NCBI GenBank assembly: GCA_003165795.1
Contig: PMWW01000169.1
Span: forward strand, 1-61,617
Direction of reading: 5' to 3'
DNA length: 61,617 bases
Source: Acidobacteriaceae bacterium
GTDB taxonomy: Bacteria > Acidobacteriota > Terriglobia > Terriglobales > Acidobacteriaceae
This document shows positions 36,481-47,206 of this stretch, piece by piece. Positions within the stretch are counted from its first letter, which is position 1; each line of letters begins with the position of its first letter. Below the pieces are notes generated by a model that had not been told where the DNA came from, made no database searches, and saw nothing but the letters and a program-made list of their open reading frames with translations. A program made the position numbers and the translations under genes.

Positions 36481-39400
36481 TCAGTCGGCGAAGACCGGCA
36501 CGTCTTGCTGCTTCGCGCTCTGGGTGCGCCACGGCAGATGCTCCAGCACCCAATCCTTGAAGGCATCCATGTAGAGATAAACCACGGGCGTGGTGTAGAG
36601 GGTCAACATCTGGCTGACGATGAGTCCGCCGACGATGGCGATGCCGAGCGGGCGCCGAATTTCTGAGCCGACGCCGCGCCCCAGCGCCAGCGGCAGTGCG
36701 CCCAGCATGGCGGCCGCGGTGGTCATCATGATGGGACGGAAACGAACCAGGGCGGCTTCGTAAATCGATTCTTCCGCGGATTTTCCCGTGCGCTCCACCT
36801 CCAGCGCAAAGTCGATCATCATGATGGCATTCTTCTTCACAATGCCGATCAGAAGAATAATGCCAATTAAACCAATCACGTCGAGCTGCAGGTGGAACAG
36901 CAGCAGCGCCAGCAAAGCGCCGGTGCCGGCCGAGGGCAGCGTGGAAAGAATCGTGATGGGATGAATATAGCTTTCGTACAAAATCCCCAGCACAATATAC
37001 ACGGCAACCAGCGCCGCCAGAATCAGGATCGGCTCCGACGAAAGCGAGTCCTGGAATGCCGCCGCCGTGCCTTGGAAGCTGCCGTGGATGGTGGCCGGCA
37101 TGCGCATTTCCATCTCGGTCTGGCTGATGATGCGCGTGGCCGTTCCCAGATCGCCGCCGGGGGCGAGATTGAAGGAGAGCGTGACCGCCGGGAATTGTCC
37201 CTGATGGTTGACGGCGAGCGCAGTATTGGCAGGCGCAAAGTGGGCGAAGGCTGACAACGGAACCTGCGCTCCCGTGCTGGTGATCACGTACACGCTCTTC
37301 AATGCATCGGGAGTCATCTGATACTTGGGATCGACCTCCATCACCACGTGATACTGGTTCAGGGTCTGATAGATGGTCGAGATTTGCTCCTGCCCGAAAG
37401 CATCGTAGAGAACGGCATCGATTTGCGCGGCGGTGATTCCCAGCCGGGATGCAGTGTCGCGATCGATGACGACATTGGCTTCCAGCCCGTGCACCTGCTG
37501 ATCGCTATTGACGTCCTTCAGTTGCGGAAACGTTCGCAGCTTCTGTAGCAACTGGGGCGCCCACTCGTAAAGTTCGTCCAGATTTTCGCCCGACAACGTG
37601 TACTGATACTGCGCATTGGCCATGCGGCCGCCGATCTGCAAATCCTGCACCGCCTGGAAATACAGCGTCGCTCCGGGCACGTGAGAAATCTTGGGACGCA
37701 GACGGGCGATCACCTGGTCGGCGGTGACCTTGCGCTCCGCCAGCGGCTTCAGGGTCACATACATCCGTCCCTGGTTCTGCGCCGTATTGCCGCCGACAAA
37801 AGCCAGCACGTCCTGGACCGCCGGATCTTTCCTCACGATGCGGATGAATTCGTTGGTCTTGGCGTTCATCGCCGGGAACGATACATCCTGGTCGCCCATG
37901 ATCGTTCCGGAAAGACGCCCGGTATCTTGCTGGGGAAAGAACCCTTTGGGCACGATGATGTACAAAGCCACGTTCACGAAAACCATGATGATGGCCAAGG
38001 CAAAGATCAGGCGCCGATGACGCAGCACCCATCCCAGCGATCCTTTGTATCCGCGGCTCAGCCAATAGAACCCGCGTTCACTGGTGCGATACAACGCGCC
38101 ATGACTGCCGGGATCGTGGGCCTTCAGGAAGCGCGCGCACAACATGGGAGTGGTGGTGAGCGAGACCACCATCGAGACCGCGATGGCCGCGCTTAAGGTC
38201 ACGGCGAATTCGTGGAAGAGCCGTCCAATCAGGCCCCCCATCAGCAAAATCGGAATGAAGACGGCCATCAACGAAGTGCTCATAGAGACCACGGTGAAGC
38301 CGATTTCGCGGGCTCCCAAGAGCGCGGCCGGATACGGCTTCATACCCTCTTCGATGTGGCGCATCACGTTTTCCAGTACCACGATGGCATCGTCCACCAC
38401 AAAACCGGTGGAGATGGTGAGCGCCATCAGCGACAGGTTGTCCAGCGAATAGCTGAACAGGTACATGATGCCGAAGGTGCCCACAATGGCCAGCGGCACA
38501 GCCACGCTGGGGATCAGAGTGGCGCGCACCTCCCGCAGAAAAATGAAAACTACCAGCACCACCAGGACAACCGAGATGAGCAAGGTGCGCTGGACATCGG
38601 CCACCGAAGCGCGCACCGTCGTGGTCCGATCCAGACCGACCACCATGTCGATGGCCTGCGGCAGCGAAGCCTTGAGGAACGGCAGGGCCGCGATGACCCG
38701 GTCCACGGTGGCGATAATGTTGGCGCCCGGTTGCCGGAACACCACCACCAGAACGCTGGGCTTGCCGTCGAAGCTGCCCATGTTATTGATGTTGGAGTAA
38801 GAATCCTGCACGTCGGCAACGTCGCTCAGGCGCACCGGATTGCCATTTTTATAGGCAACAATTATTGGACGATAGTCTTTCGCTTTCTTGAGCTGGTCAT
38901 TGGCCGTTACCATCCAACTCTTGCCGCCATCCTGTAGCGATCCCTTGGCCTGGTTCGCATTCTCGGCGGCCACGGCCGTGCGCACCGTCTCTAGTCCGAG
39001 ACCCATGTTGTTCAAGGCGGATGGATTGGCTTCAATGCGGACCGCGGGCTGGGAAGAACCGCCGACAAAGACCTGGCCGACGCCTTCGATCTGGGCCAGC
39101 TTCTGTCCCATGATCGAATCGGCAGCGTCATACATCTGGTCCTGGGTCAGGGCATTGGAGGTGAGGGCCAGGATCAGGATGGGCGCGTCGGCGGGATTGA
39201 CCTTACGGTAAATAGGGTTGGACGGCAGATTCGGCGGCAGATAGTTGCGGGCCGCATTAATGGCCGCTTGCACGTCACGCGCGGCCGCATCGATGTTGCG
39301 GTCCAGGTCGAACTGCATGGTGATGCCGGTGGAACCAAGCTGGCTCACCGACGTCATCTGGTTGATGCCGGCAATGCGGCCGAACTGCCGCTCCAGCGGA

Positions 39401-39594
39401 GTGGCCACGGCAGAAGCCATGGTCTCCGGACTGGCGCCCGGCAGCGAAGCCGACACGCCGATCACCGGGAAATCCACCTGCGGCAACGGGGAAACCGGCA
39501 ACTGCGTGTAAGCCAATGCCCCGGCCAGAAGCAGGGCGATGGTCAGCAGCGTGGTGGCTACCGGCCTCTCGATCGCGGGTGCGGAGACGTTCAT
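36481..39594 (-). CDS. mdtC: RND efflux permease, MdtC/MuxC-type
   Basis: A 1037-residue inner-membrane proton/drug antiporter of the HAE1 RND family, twelve helices with two large periplasmic porter loops. Family motifs include PVATTLLTIALLLAGALAY at the N-terminus, GLDRTTTVRASVADVQRTL, the TM4 region [19 protein letters not shown] with the proton-relay Asp pair, and [13 protein letters not shown] near the end. It is the last gene of a three-gene operon, 2 nt after mdtB. MdtB and MdtC form a mixed trimer in known systems. Confidence 0.92.
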   Translation of the reverse strand: MNVSAPAIERPVATTLLTIALLLAGALAYTQLPVSPLPQVDFPVIGVSASLPGASPETMASAVATPLERQFGRIAGINQMTSVSQLGSTGITMQFDLDRNIDAAARDVQAAINAARNYLPPNLPSNPIYRKVNPADAPILILALTSNALTQDQMYDAADSIMGQKLAQIEGVGQVFVGGSSQPAVRIEANPSALNNMGLGLETVRTAVAAENANQAKGSLQDGGKSWMVTANDQLKKAKDYRPIIVAYKNGNPVRLSDVADVQDSYSNINNMGSFDGKPSVLVVVFRQPGANIIATVDRVIAALPFLKASLPQAIDMVVGLDRTTTVRASVADVQRTLLISVVLVVLVVFIFLREVRATLIPSVAVPLAIVGTFGIMYLFSYSLDNLSLMALTISTGFVVDDAIVVLENVMRHIEEGMKPYPAALLGAREIGFTVVSMSTSLMAVFIPILLMGGLIGRLFHEFAVTLSAAIAVSMVVSLTTTPMLCARFLKAHDPGSHGALYRTSERGFYWLSRGYKGSLGWVLRHRRLIFALAIIMVFVNVALYIIVPKGFFPQQDTGRLSGTIMGDQDVSFPAMNAKTNEFIRIVRKDPAVQDVLAFVGGNTAQNQGRMYVTLKPLAERKVTADQVIARLRPKISHVPGATLYFQAVQDLQIGGRMANAQYQYTLSGENLDELYEWAPQLLQKLRTFPQLKDVNSDQQVHGLEANVVIDRDTASRLGITAAQIDAVLYDAFGQEQISTIYQTLNQYHVVMEVDPKYQMTPDALKSVYVITSTGAQVPLSAFAHFAPANTALAVNHQGQFPAVTLSFNLAPGGDLGTATRIISQTEMEMRMPATIHGSFQGTAAAFQDSLSSEPILILAALVAVYIVLGILYESYIHPITILSTLPSAGTGALLALLLFHLQLDVIGLIGIILLIGIVKKNAIMMIDFALEVERTGKSAEESIYEAALVRFRPIMMTTAAAMLGALPLALGRGVGSEIRRPLGIAIVGGLIVSQMLTLYTTPVVYLYMDAFKDWVLEHLPWRTQSAKQQDVPVFAD

Positions 39595-39596
39595 GC

Positions 39597-42500
39597 CTAA
39601 TCCCCTACCGCCTCCGCGGGCTTGGGCGCATGCAGATGGCGCAGCGCCGCCGCCAGCCGGTCAAACCACAGATACACCACCGGGGTCGTGTACAAAGTCA
39701 GCAGCTGGCTGAACAGCAGGCCGCCGATGATGGTTATGCCGAGAGGACGCCGCAACTCGGAACCGGTTCCCGATCCGAGGGCCAGTGGCACGGCTCCGAA
39801 CAACGCCGCAAAGGTCGTCATCATGATGGGGCGGAAGCGCAGCAAGCAGGCTTCATAGATCGCGTCCAGCGGCGTCTTGCCCTCTTTGCGCTCTGCCTCC
39901 AGCGCGAAGTCAATCATCATGATGGCGTTCTTCTTCACGATGCCGATCAGCAAAATGATGCCGATCAACGCCATCACGCTGAGGTCCATGTGGAAGAGCG
40001 TGAGCGCGAGAATGGCTCCCACCCCGGCCGACGGCAACGTCGACAAAATCGTAATCGGGTGGATGTAGCTCTCGTACAGCACGCCGAGCACGATGTACAC
40101 GGTAACGATGGCCGCCAGAATCAACCAGCCTTCATTGGCCAGCGAAGCTTGAAAAGCCCGGGCCGTTCCTTGGAAGGTTGCCTGGATACTGGGGGGCAGC
40201 CCGATGTCGGAGCTGGCCTTCTGAATCGCTTTCACCGCTTCGCCCAAGGACGCGGTACCGCCCAGGTTGAAGGAGATGGTCACCGACGGGAACTGCCCCT
40301 GATGGTTGATGGTCAGCGGGCCGGTGCTGGTTTCGAAATGCGCGATGGCGCTGAGCGGCACTTGGCCGGCGTTTGCGCTTAAAACGTTGGCGCTGATGCC
40401 ATTGGCGCTGGGGGCATTAGCGGCGGTGGCGGCGGGGCTTTGTGCGCTTCCGCTCGGCACATAGATGCTCTTCAGCGAATCGGGATCGGCACGGAAGGTC
40501 GGGTCAACTTCCAGCACCACGTGGTACTGATTCAGCTGGGTAAACATAATCGACACCAGCCGCTGACCGAAGGCGTCATAGAGCGTGTTGTCGATGGCGC
40601 TGGCGGTAACTCCCAGGCGGGATGCGGTATCGCGATCGATGACGAGATTGGCCTGCGCCGCCTGGTTCTGCTGGTCCGTGGCCACGTCGCGCAGCTCCGG
40701 CAAAGTCTTCAGTTTTGCCACCATCTTCGCGGTCCAACTCGCCAATTCCTTGGGATCGGCGTCTTCCAGGCTGAATTGATACTGGGTGCGGCTGACGCGG
40801 TCTTCCACCGTCAGGTCCTGCACCGGCTGCATGTAAAGCGTGATGCCCTCGACCCCGGCGATTTCTCCTTGCAGGCGTTTCATGATGGCGGTCACATCGT
40901 CGTTGCGGTCGTCGCGCGACTTCAGGTTGATCTGGATGCGCCCGCTGTTGGGCGTGGTATTGGTCCCGTCGACGCCGATGAACGATGACAGGCTCTCCAC
41001 ATCCTTGTCCTTCAAGATCGCCGCTGCCAGTGCCTGTTGCCGTTCCGCCATGGCGGCGAACGAAATGCTCTCGGGCGCATCCGATATGCCCAGAATTACG
41101 CCGGTATCTTGCACCGGGAAGAAGCCTTTGGGAACGACGATGTAGAGGTAGATGGTCGCCACCAGCGTGCCAATCGTCACCAGCAAAGTCACGGTCTGAT
41201 GATTGAGAACGAACTTCACGGTCCGTCCGTAGAACGCGATCGTATTGTTGAAGGCCCGTTCTGACCAGTCATAGAGCTTGCCGCGCTTGGATTGGTCTCT
41301 ATGCCGCAACAGCAGCGAGCACATCATCGGCGTCAGGGTCAGCGAAATAATCGCCGACAGCAGGATGGTCACGCTCAGGGTCACGGCGAATTCGCGGAAC
41401 AACCGTCCTACAATGTCGCCCATGAAGAGCAGCGGAATCAGCACGGCAATCAGCGACACCGTCAACGACACGATGGTGAAACCGATCTGGCCGGAGCCCA
41501 GCAGCGCGGCCTCCAGCGGGTTGTGGCCTTCCTCGATGTAACGATCGATGTTCTCGATCATCACGATGGCGTCGTCCACCACGAAGCCGGTCGAGATGGT
41601 CAACGCCATCAACGAAAGATTGTCGAGCGAGTAGTTCAGCAGATACATCACGCCAAACGTACCCACGATAGAAAGCGGCACGGCGATGCTGGGGATGACC
41701 GTCGCCGACAGCGTGCGCAGGAACAGGAAGATGACCATCACCACCAACGCGACGGTAAGCATCATTTCGAACTGCACATCCTTGACGCTGGCGCGGATGG
41801 TATTGGTGCGGTCGGTCAGCACCGTGACTTTCACTGAGGCAGGCAGGTTCGCCTGCAGCTGCTTCAGCCGTAGCTTGATGCTGTCCACCACCTTGATGAT
41901 GTTGGCCCCGGGCTGGCGCTGGATATTGAGAATCACCGCCGGTGTGGTATTCATCCACGCCGCCTGATTGACGTTCTCCGCGCCAATCGCCACCGTCGCG
42001 ACATCGGAGAGCCGCACCGGATTGCCGTTCTTGTAGGCGACGATGGTGTCGGCGTAGCCCTGGGTGGTCAGCAATTGATCGTCGGCGCCAATGGTGAAGG
42101 CTTGCCGATTATCTTGCAGCTGGCCTTTGGCCTGATCAACGTTGACCTGGCCGATCACCGTCCGCAACTGCTCCAGGCTCATACCGTACGAAGCCAGCGC
42201 CACGGGATTCGCCATGATGCGCACCGCCGGCTTTTGCCCGCCGCTGATACTCACCAGCCCTACGCCGGGCAACTGCGAAATCTTCTGCGCGAAGGTCGTG
42301 TCCGCCAGGTCCTCAACCTGCGGCAGCGGCATACTGTCCGACGTCATCGCCAAAGTCAGAATCGGAGCGTCGGCGGGGTTCACCTTGCTGTAGATCGGCG
42401 GTGTCGGCAGATCGGCGGGAAGATAGGTCTGCGCGGAATTGATCGCAGCCTGTACCTCCTGCTCGGCCACGTCAATGTTCTCTTCCAGGTCGAACTGCAA

Positions 42501-42776
42501 GGTGATGACCGAAGCGCCGAACGAGCTGCTCGATGTCATCTGGCCCAGGCCGGGAAGCTCGCCAAACTGACGTTCCAACGGCGCGGTGATCGACGATGCC
42601 GTCACGTCGGGGCTGGCGCCCGGATAGAAGGTCACGATCTGGATCGTCGGATAATCGACCTGCGGCAAAGCCGAGATAGGCAACTGCTGGTAGGCCACGA
42701 TGCCCACCAGCAACAGGCCCACCATCAACAACGAGGTCGCGATGGGCCGCAGAATGAACGGCCGCGAAATACTCAT
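39597..42776 (-). CDS. mdtB: RND efflux permease, MdtB/MuxB-type
   Basis: A 1059-residue RND permease paralogous to the next gene. It shares the [19 protein letters not shown] proton-relay segment and [19 protein letters not shown] near the end. It carries an additional Ala/Asn/Ser-rich stretch of about 30 residues ([18 protein letters not shown], coded near 40370-40450) just before [10 protein letters not shown]; mdtC has no such insert. Its ATG overlaps the mdtA stop as ATGA. With MdtA and MdtC it should export drugs or bile-salt-like compounds through an outer-membrane channel encoded elsewhere. Confidence 0.92.
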   Translation of the reverse strand: MSISRPFILRPIATSLLMVGLLLVGIVAYQQLPISALPQVDYPTIQIVTFYPGASPDVTASSITAPLERQFGELPGLGQMTSSSSFGASVITLQFDLEENIDVAEQEVQAAINSAQTYLPADLPTPPIYSKVNPADAPILTLAMTSDSMPLPQVEDLADTTFAQKISQLPGVGLVSISGGQKPAVRIMANPVALASYGMSLEQLRTVIGQVNVDQAKGQLQDNRQAFTIGADDQLLTTQGYADTIVAYKNGNPVRLSDVATVAIGAENVNQAAWMNTTPAVILNIQRQPGANIIKVVDSIKLRLKQLQANLPASVKVTVLTDRTNTIRASVKDVQFEMMLTVALVVMVIFLFLRTLSATVIPSIAVPLSIVGTFGVMYLLNYSLDNLSLMALTISTGFVVDDAIVMIENIDRYIEEGHNPLEAALLGSGQIGFTIVSLTVSLIAVLIPLLFMGDIVGRLFREFAVTLSVTILLSAIISLTLTPMMCSLLLRHRDQSKRGKLYDWSERAFNNTIAFYGRTVKFVLNHQTVTLLVTIGTLVATIYLYIVVPKGFFPVQDTGVILGISDAPESISFAAMAERQQALAAAILKDKDVESLSSFIGVDGTNTTPNSGRIQINLKSRDDRNDDVTAIMKRLQGEIAGVEGITLYMQPVQDLTVEDRVSRTQYQFSLEDADPKELASWTAKMVAKLKTLPELRDVATDQQNQAAQANLVIDRDTASRLGVTASAIDNTLYDAFGQRLVSIMFTQLNQYHVVLEVDPTFRADPDSLKSIYVPSGSAQSPAATAANAPSANGISANVLSANAGQVPLSAIAHFETSTGPLTINHQGQFPSVTISFNLGGTASLGEAVKAIQKASSDIGLPPSIQATFQGTARAFQASLANEGWLILAAIVTVYIVLGVLYESYIHPITILSTLPSAGVGAILALTLFHMDLSVMALIGIILLIGIVKKNAIMMIDFALEAERKEGKTPLDAIYEACLLRFRPIMMTTFAALFGAVPLALGSGTGSELRRPLGITIIGGLLFSQLLTLYTTPVVYLWFDRLAAALRHLHAPKPAEAVGD

Positions 42777-43960
42777 GGTTGTCCGCCGATGGTATCGCTG
42801 GACTGTTGCCTTTGCCGGGCGGGAGATTGCGGCGCCACTCGGCTGCCGGCCTGCAGCTTCTCCTGCCCATCGGTCACAACCCGCTCGCCGCCTTGCAAGC
42901 CGGACTTGATGACCACCGTACTGCCTTGGGTCAAAGTGAGCTGGACCGGCCGCATTTGCACAGTGTTGTTAGCGTCAACTAAGTAGGCGAACGAGCCGTC
43001 AGGACCGCGCTGAATCGCACTCGCCGGCGCCGTGATCGCATCCTTCAAAGTTTGCAGCAGCAGGTGGCAGTTGACAAACTGGTTCGGCCACAAGGCATTG
43101 TCGGCATTGTCGAAAATCGCCTTCAACTTGGCCGTTCCCGTGGTCTGGTCAATCTGATTATCGATGGTGAGCAGCTTGCCCGTGGCCAGCTTCGTCTGAT
43201 CGTCGCGGCTGTAGGCATCGACTTCCAGCGTGCCTTGCTTCATGTGCTGCGCTACTTCCTGCAACTGATCTTCGGGAAGCGTAAACACGATGGCGATAGG
43301 ATGCAGTTGGGTAATCACCAGCATGGCCGTCCCGCTGGCCGCGGTAACGTAGTTGCCAGGGTCGACCTGCCGCAAACCGACGCGGCCATTGACCGGAGAA
43401 GTGATGTGACAGTACACCAGATTCAACTTGGCATTGTCGATAGCAACTTTGTCGCCGGCGATGGTACCTTCGTAGGTCCCAAAAGAAGCTTCCAGCGTAT
43501 CCAGGTCCTGCTTGGCAATCACGCCCTGTTCGTAGAGCACCTTATTGCGCTCGTACTGGGCTTTGGCGTTGGTTAACTGGGCCTCGTCTTTTTGCAGGTT
43601 GGCTTGAGCTTGCTGTAACGCCACTTCATAGGGGCGCGGGTCGATCAGGATGAGCAGAGCGCCGGCCTTGACGTCCTGGCCCTCCTGAAAATTCACTTGC
43701 ATGATCTGACCATCAATGCGGGTCTTCAATGAAACCGTATTAAATGCCTCTACCGAACCTAGTCCTGTCAGATAAACGTTGTAATCGCCCTGTTTTACCG
43801 TAGCCACTCCCACCGGAATTGCCGGTGGCGGAGCGCTGGCCTTCGCGTTCTTTGCCGGTTGCGAACCGCAGTCGGCCAGCATCGCGCAAATCGCCAGCAT
43901 CACCCCCAGCCCCCCAAGCAGGCTTGTCTTGCGCGAGTACAGCAGTGCCCCTGTCTTCAC
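42773..43960 (-). CDS. mdtA: RND periplasmic adaptor, MdtA-type
   Basis: A 395-residue membrane-fusion protein linking the RND pump to the outer-membrane channel. A lipoprotein signal ends at CGSQ (LADCGS). The barrel-sandwich and hairpin regions follow: [20 protein letters not shown], a coiled helical hairpin (about 100-160) and [18 protein letters not shown]. The C-terminus is Gln/Arg-rich. The start is a GTG with AGGAGG 5 nt upstream. First gene of the mdtABC-type operon; divergent from the two-component genes. Confidence 0.92.
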   Translation of the reverse strand: MKTGALLYSRKTSLLGGLGVMLAICAMLADCGSQPAKNAKASAPPPAIPVGVATVKQGDYNVYLTGLGSVEAFNTVSLKTRIDGQIMQVNFQEGQDVKAGALLILIDPRPYEVALQQAQANLQKDEAQLTNAKAQYERNKVLYEQGVIAKQDLDTLEASFGTYEGTIAGDKVAIDNAKLNLVYCHITSPVNGRVGLRQVDPGNYVTAASGTAMLVITQLHPIAIVFTLPEDQLQEVAQHMKQGTLEVDAYSRDDQTKLATGKLLTIDNQIDQTTGTAKLKAIFDNADNALWPNQFVNCHLLLQTLKDAITAPASAIQRGPDGSFAYLVDANNTVQMRPVQLTLTQGSTVVIKSGLQGGERVVTDGQEKLQAGSRVAPQSPARQRQQSSDTIGGQP

Positions 43961-44058
43961 GAACTCCTCCTCGCCGGCAATAACGACGGCGGTAGCGTAA
44001 AAGTGTTGCCGCCACTCGTCCCGCGTCGCGTAACTGCAACTTGGCGCACCGGTTGCAG

Positions 44059-44091
44059 TAGTATTACATCCATACTATTAAATCACTATTA
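44059..44091. promoter_or_regulatory. Candidate response-regulator operator between mdtA and the TCS genes
   Basis: ACTATTA occurs at 44074-44080 and 44085-44091, 11 bp apart, with a near copy AGTATTA at 44060-44066. Direct repeats one helical turn apart are typical of OmpR/PhoB-family sites. TAGTAT/ATACTA (44059-44064, 44072-44077) also forms an inverted repeat. It lies in the AT-rich centre of the divergent promoter region. Confidence 0.45.
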
Positions 44092-44209
44092 GACTGAATG
44101 TAAGCGGCCACAGCAGTTAAGACTGGGTGAAGGAAGGTTAAGAAGTGTGAAGAGTAACAACACATCTCGAAACAATTCTTCACCGCCGGCGCGCCCCGGA
44201 AAAGGCAAA

Positions 44210-44938
44210 ATGAATGCGGTGAATCGTCTGCTCATTGTCGACGACGACCGCGGCCTGGTCACTCTGCTCAAACGCTTCCTCGAAGGCGAAGGCTTTCGCG
44301 TCGACGCCGCTTACGACCATGCTTCGGGACTGACGGCTGCGCTTTCCGGCGAGCACGAACTTATTATCCTCGATGTGATGCTGCCCGGGGGCACCGGGTT
44401 CGAGTTATTAAAGGCACTGCGCCAGCAATCGTCGGTTCCCGTTCTTTTGCTCACCGCTCGCGGCGAAGCGGTCGATCGCATCCTCGGTCTCGAGATCGGC
44501 GCCGACGATTACCTGGCCAAGCCTTTCGATCCGCGTGAGCTGGTGGCCAGAGTTCGCGCCATCTTTCGCCGCACCCGCGAAGCGGCTCCGGCCGCGGCTC
44601 GCAATGAGCACGATGAAGTGCTCGACGTCGGCGACATCAGCATGTCGCTCGCCACCCGCACCGTTACCTGCAGCAATCTTCCCGTGGACCTCACCTCAGT
44701 GGAATTCAATGTCCTGGAGCTGCTGCTGCGCAACGCCGGCAGCGTGGTCACGCGCGAACAGATTGCCGAAGTCGCGCTCGGTCGTCCGCTCAACACCTTC
44801 GATCGCAGCGTCGACGTTCACGTCAGCCGCTTGCGCAAGAAGTTGGGAGCCTGTCCGGGTACCGACGAATTGATTCGCCCGATTCGTGGCATCGGATACT
44901 TTCTCGCCGCCGAAGCTCCCGAGAAGAGCCGGGTATGA
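44210..44938 (+). CDS. OmpR/CpxR-family response regulator
   Basis: A 242-residue DNA-binding regulator. The receiver (about 6-120) has Asp11-13, phosphoacceptor Asp55 (ILDVMLPGGTG), the LLLTARGEAVDRILGLEIGADDYLAKPF-type block in short pieces (LLTARG, GADDYLAKPF); the winged helix domain (about 140-235) includes LTSVEFNVLELLL and DVHVSRLRKKLG. The start at 44210 has GGAAAAGG upstream and places the receiver at the N-terminus; a GTG at 44147 in frame would add 21 residues. It overlaps the kinase gene by ATGA. Its position opposite mdtABC parallels BaeR and CpxR control of efflux. Confidence 0.9.
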   Translation: MNAVNRLLIVDDDRGLVTLLKRFLEGEGFRVDAAYDHASGLTAALSGEHELIILDVMLPGGTGFELLKALRQQSSVPVLLLTARGEAVDRILGLEIGADDYLAKPFDPRELVARVRAIFRRTREAAPAAARNEHDEVLDVGDISMSLATRTVTCSNLPVDLTSVEFNVLELLLRNAGSVVTREQIAEVALGRPLNTFDRSVDVHVSRLRKKLGACPGTDELIRPIRGIGYFLAAEAPEKSRV

Positions 44939-46332
44939 GCCGCCGCCTGTTCTGGAAAATTTTTCTTCCCTTCTGGGCAGCGCAGGCCATATTGCTAGGC
45001 GCACTGTATTTGCGCGTCCACTATCGCATCTCAGCCGAGCATCCTTGGTGGATCCAGCCTGAGCGCCGTGAAATGCCGGTGCTGGCCGATCTCGCGGCCC
45101 GACGATACGAAGGGCAGGGCCAGCCCGGGCTGACGCAATTGCTCGACAGTCTTTCGCTGGCGAATCGCTCGCGCTTCTGGCTGCTGGACCCGGGCGGAAG
45201 CGAGCTTTCCGGACGTCCACTTCCCGATCGCATCCTGCGCGGCGCGGCGTCCGCCGAACGGAAGGAAGGTCTGTACCACTCTTATGAGGCCAATGTCTTG
45301 GCAGCGCGGGCTACCACCGGGCGCGGGCAATATTTGTTGGTCGCCGAGCTCACGCCGCCGCCTTTGTCGGAGCGCATTCCCGGCGACCTCCTCTGGACCT
45401 TAAAGCTCGGTACTTTTTTCTCGGCCATCATTTGCCTGCTGATCGCGCATTATCTGACTAAGCCCATCGAGCGTCTGCGCGATGCCACCCACGAACTTGC
45501 TCGCGGCAATCTCGACATCCGCGCCGGCAAGAACCTGGGCAACCGTAGCGACGAGATTGCCGACCTGGTGCGCGATTTCGACACCATGGCCGGCGAACTG
45601 CGCAATCAGATCCAGAGCGAACGCAATTTGCTAAGCGGCGTCTCGCACGAATTGCGCTCGCCCATCGCGCGCATCCGGCTGGCGTTGACGTTGGCCCGCA
45701 CCGCCGACGACGACGAGCGTGCCGAAATGCTCGACCGCATCGAGCAAGACAGCATCCAGCTCGATTCCATGTTGGAGCGCATTCTGATCGTTGCCCGGCT
45801 GGAGAGCGGACAACAGAAGCCGAAGTTCGAACCGCTCTCGCTTAACGAAGTGATGGACGACGTCTTGCACGATGCCCACTTCGAAGCCGCCGCCACCGGC
45901 GCCACCATTGCCTATCAGGACAGCGGCGACATTAGGCTGAACGGGGACGATGGCCTTTTGCGCAGCGCGGTCGAAAACGTCGTCCGCAACGCGATTTTTT
46001 ATTCTGGCCAGGAAGGCAAGATCGAAGTCCGCGCCGGCAAGGTCGGCGACACGGCCGTCGTGTCGGTTCGCGACAACGGGCCCGGCGTTCCTGAAAATGC
46101 TCTCCCGCTGCTCTTCAAGCCTTTCTATCGCGTCGACGATTCTCGCGGGACCACTACCGGCGGCATGGGCTTAGGATTGGCCATCGTTCGCAACGCCGTG
46201 GCTGTCCATGGCGGCACGGTGTCGGCAAAGAACGTGGTGCCCCACGGGCTCGAAGTCGAGTTGCGATTGCCCATCACGCCCATCTCCCTAACCAAGCGCA
46301 ATTCCTCTGAGGTGCGCCTGAGTCAGGTGTGA
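44935..46332 (+). CDS. Sensor histidine kinase of the mdt-linked system
   Basis: A 465-residue inner-membrane kinase. Helix one at about 7-26, a periplasmic sensor region (27-155), helix two at about 156-174, then HAMP (TKPIERLRDATHELARGNLDIR), the H box with His238 (LSGVSHELRSPIARI), N box ENVVRNAIFYS, G1 DNGPGVP and G2 GMGLGLAI. The plan resembles CpxA. It shares an operon with the response regulator and likely senses envelope stress or a pump substrate; the signal is unknown. Confidence 0.92.
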   Translation: MSRRLFWKIFLPFWAAQAILLGALYLRVHYRISAEHPWWIQPERREMPVLADLAARRYEGQGQPGLTQLLDSLSLANRSRFWLLDPGGSELSGRPLPDRILRGAASAERKEGLYHSYEANVLAARATTGRGQYLLVAELTPPPLSERIPGDLLWTLKLGTFFSAIICLLIAHYLTKPIERLRDATHELARGNLDIRAGKNLGNRSDEIADLVRDFDTMAGELRNQIQSERNLLSGVSHELRSPIARIRLALTLARTADDDERAEMLDRIEQDSIQLDSMLERILIVARLESGQQKPKFEPLSLNEVMDDVLHDAHFEAAATGATIAYQDSGDIRLNGDDGLLRSAVENVVRNAIFYSGQEGKIEVRAGKVGDTAVVSVRDNGPGVPENALPLLFKPFYRVDDSRGTTTGGMGLGLAIVRNAVAVHGGTVSAKNVVPHGLEVELRLPITPISLTKRNSSEVRLSQV

Positions 46333-46338
46333 AGGACC

Positions 46339-46366
46339 GCTGTTCGCTGTTCGCTTTTCGCCCTTG
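46339..46366. repeat. Seven-nt periodic array (GCTGTTC type)
   Basis: GCTGTTC, GCTGTTC, GCTTTTC, GCCCTTG in direct sequence, starting 7 nt after the kinase stop. One of several heptamer arrays in 46-61.5 kb. Confidence 0.6.
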
Positions 46367-46375
46367 TTTCTGGTT

Positions 46376-46432
46376 CGAAGGGGCGCACCTTTGGAACCTG
46401 CCCTGGGCCTGCCCGTAAGGGTGCGCCGAAGC
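46376..46432. repeat. Degenerate GGCGCACC/GGTGCGCC palindrome
   Basis: GGGCGCACCTTT near 46381 pairs with AAGGGTGCGCC near 46418. It resembles the palindromes at 19750 and 25116 in plan but is longer-looped. Confidence 0.45.
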
Positions 46433-46447
46433 GCGTTCCACATTCTG

Positions 46448-46487
46448 ATTTGTCATCCCGAGCGGAGCCGAGGGATCTGCGGTTCGC
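46448..46487. repeat. GCAGATC...ATGACA-type repeat
   Basis: TTTGTCATCCCGAGCGGAGC followed by CGAGGGATCTGCGGTTCGC. Same family as 26389-26425, in the opposite orientation. Confidence 0.65.
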
Positions 46488-46509
46488 TGTGAGAGAAAAT
46501 TGTGATTGC

Positions 46510-47175
46510 CTACGGTGTCGGTCGCACTGTCACTTGTGCCGCACGGCAGTCGCGCAAACCTGGGCCGCACTGACGATACTGCAGGTCCTTGGTCAGGCAA
46601 ACCTCCACTGCGACGAATTCCGCGTTGCTGCACGAAACGCGAAACGCACTGCGCGGTGCGTGATTGGCCTCGGCAAACTTCTGCTCGATGTCCGCCGGAC
46701 TCACGCTAATCGGCTGCGCCGGCGCGCGATACTCCGACGGGATTTGTACTTGGCGAAACGCCTTCTCGACGTCGCCAAAATAAGTCTGCGTATCCAGGCC
46801 GCTGCAAGTTCCGTGCGTCGCCCACTCATGCTGAATCAATCCGCTAGCGGGCATGATCGGCAACATGTGCTGCACCGTCGCCTGCGCGACAGGCTGCGCC
46901 GGGGCGCAGTACTGCGGATAAGAACCGTCGTTGTTCTCCGGCCACAGTCCGTGCACCACCAATCCAAAGTGCCGCTGGACATCGCACTCGCTGGATGAGG
47001 CGTTGCCGCCGTGCGTGGCGCAAAACTCCGGCGCCCAGGAGAGCGTGAGCAGGTAATAGTCGAAGCTGCCCGGAGTGTCGTCCGCGGAATTAGACCGACG
47101 CTTGGCGCACGCGCTCCCCGGCAGCAGAGAAACTACGATTACCAACAATGCAGAAAATATCTTCCGGCAGAACAT
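46510..47175 (-). CDS. Ribonuclease T2 family protein
   Basis: A 221-residue exported RNase that cleaves RNA through 2',3'-cyclic phosphates. A signal peptide covers about 1-24 (IFSALLVIVVSLLPGSACA). The two catalytic blocks are intact: CAS I HFGLVVHGLWPEN with His75, and CAS II HEWATHGTC with His116, Glu117 and His121. Several cysteines fit the family disulfides. The start at 47175 begins the signal peptide; the open frame to 47238 would overlap the ZIP gene. The Shine-Dalgarno is weak (TAGGCG). It follows the ZIP gene by 31 nt on the same strand. Confidence 0.88.
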   Translation of the reverse strand: MFCRKIFSALLVIVVSLLPGSACAKRRSNSADDTPGSFDYYLLTLSWAPEFCATHGGNASSSECDVQRHFGLVVHGLWPENNDGSYPQYCAPAQPVAQATVQHMLPIMPASGLIQHEWATHGTCSGLDTQTYFGDVEKAFRQVQIPSEYRAPAQPISVSPADIEQKFAEANHAPRSAFRVSCSNAEFVAVEVCLTKDLQYRQCGPGLRDCRAAQVTVRPTP

Positions 47176-47206
47176 GTCGCCTATGGTATCGCAGCCCGCA
47201 CTTCCG

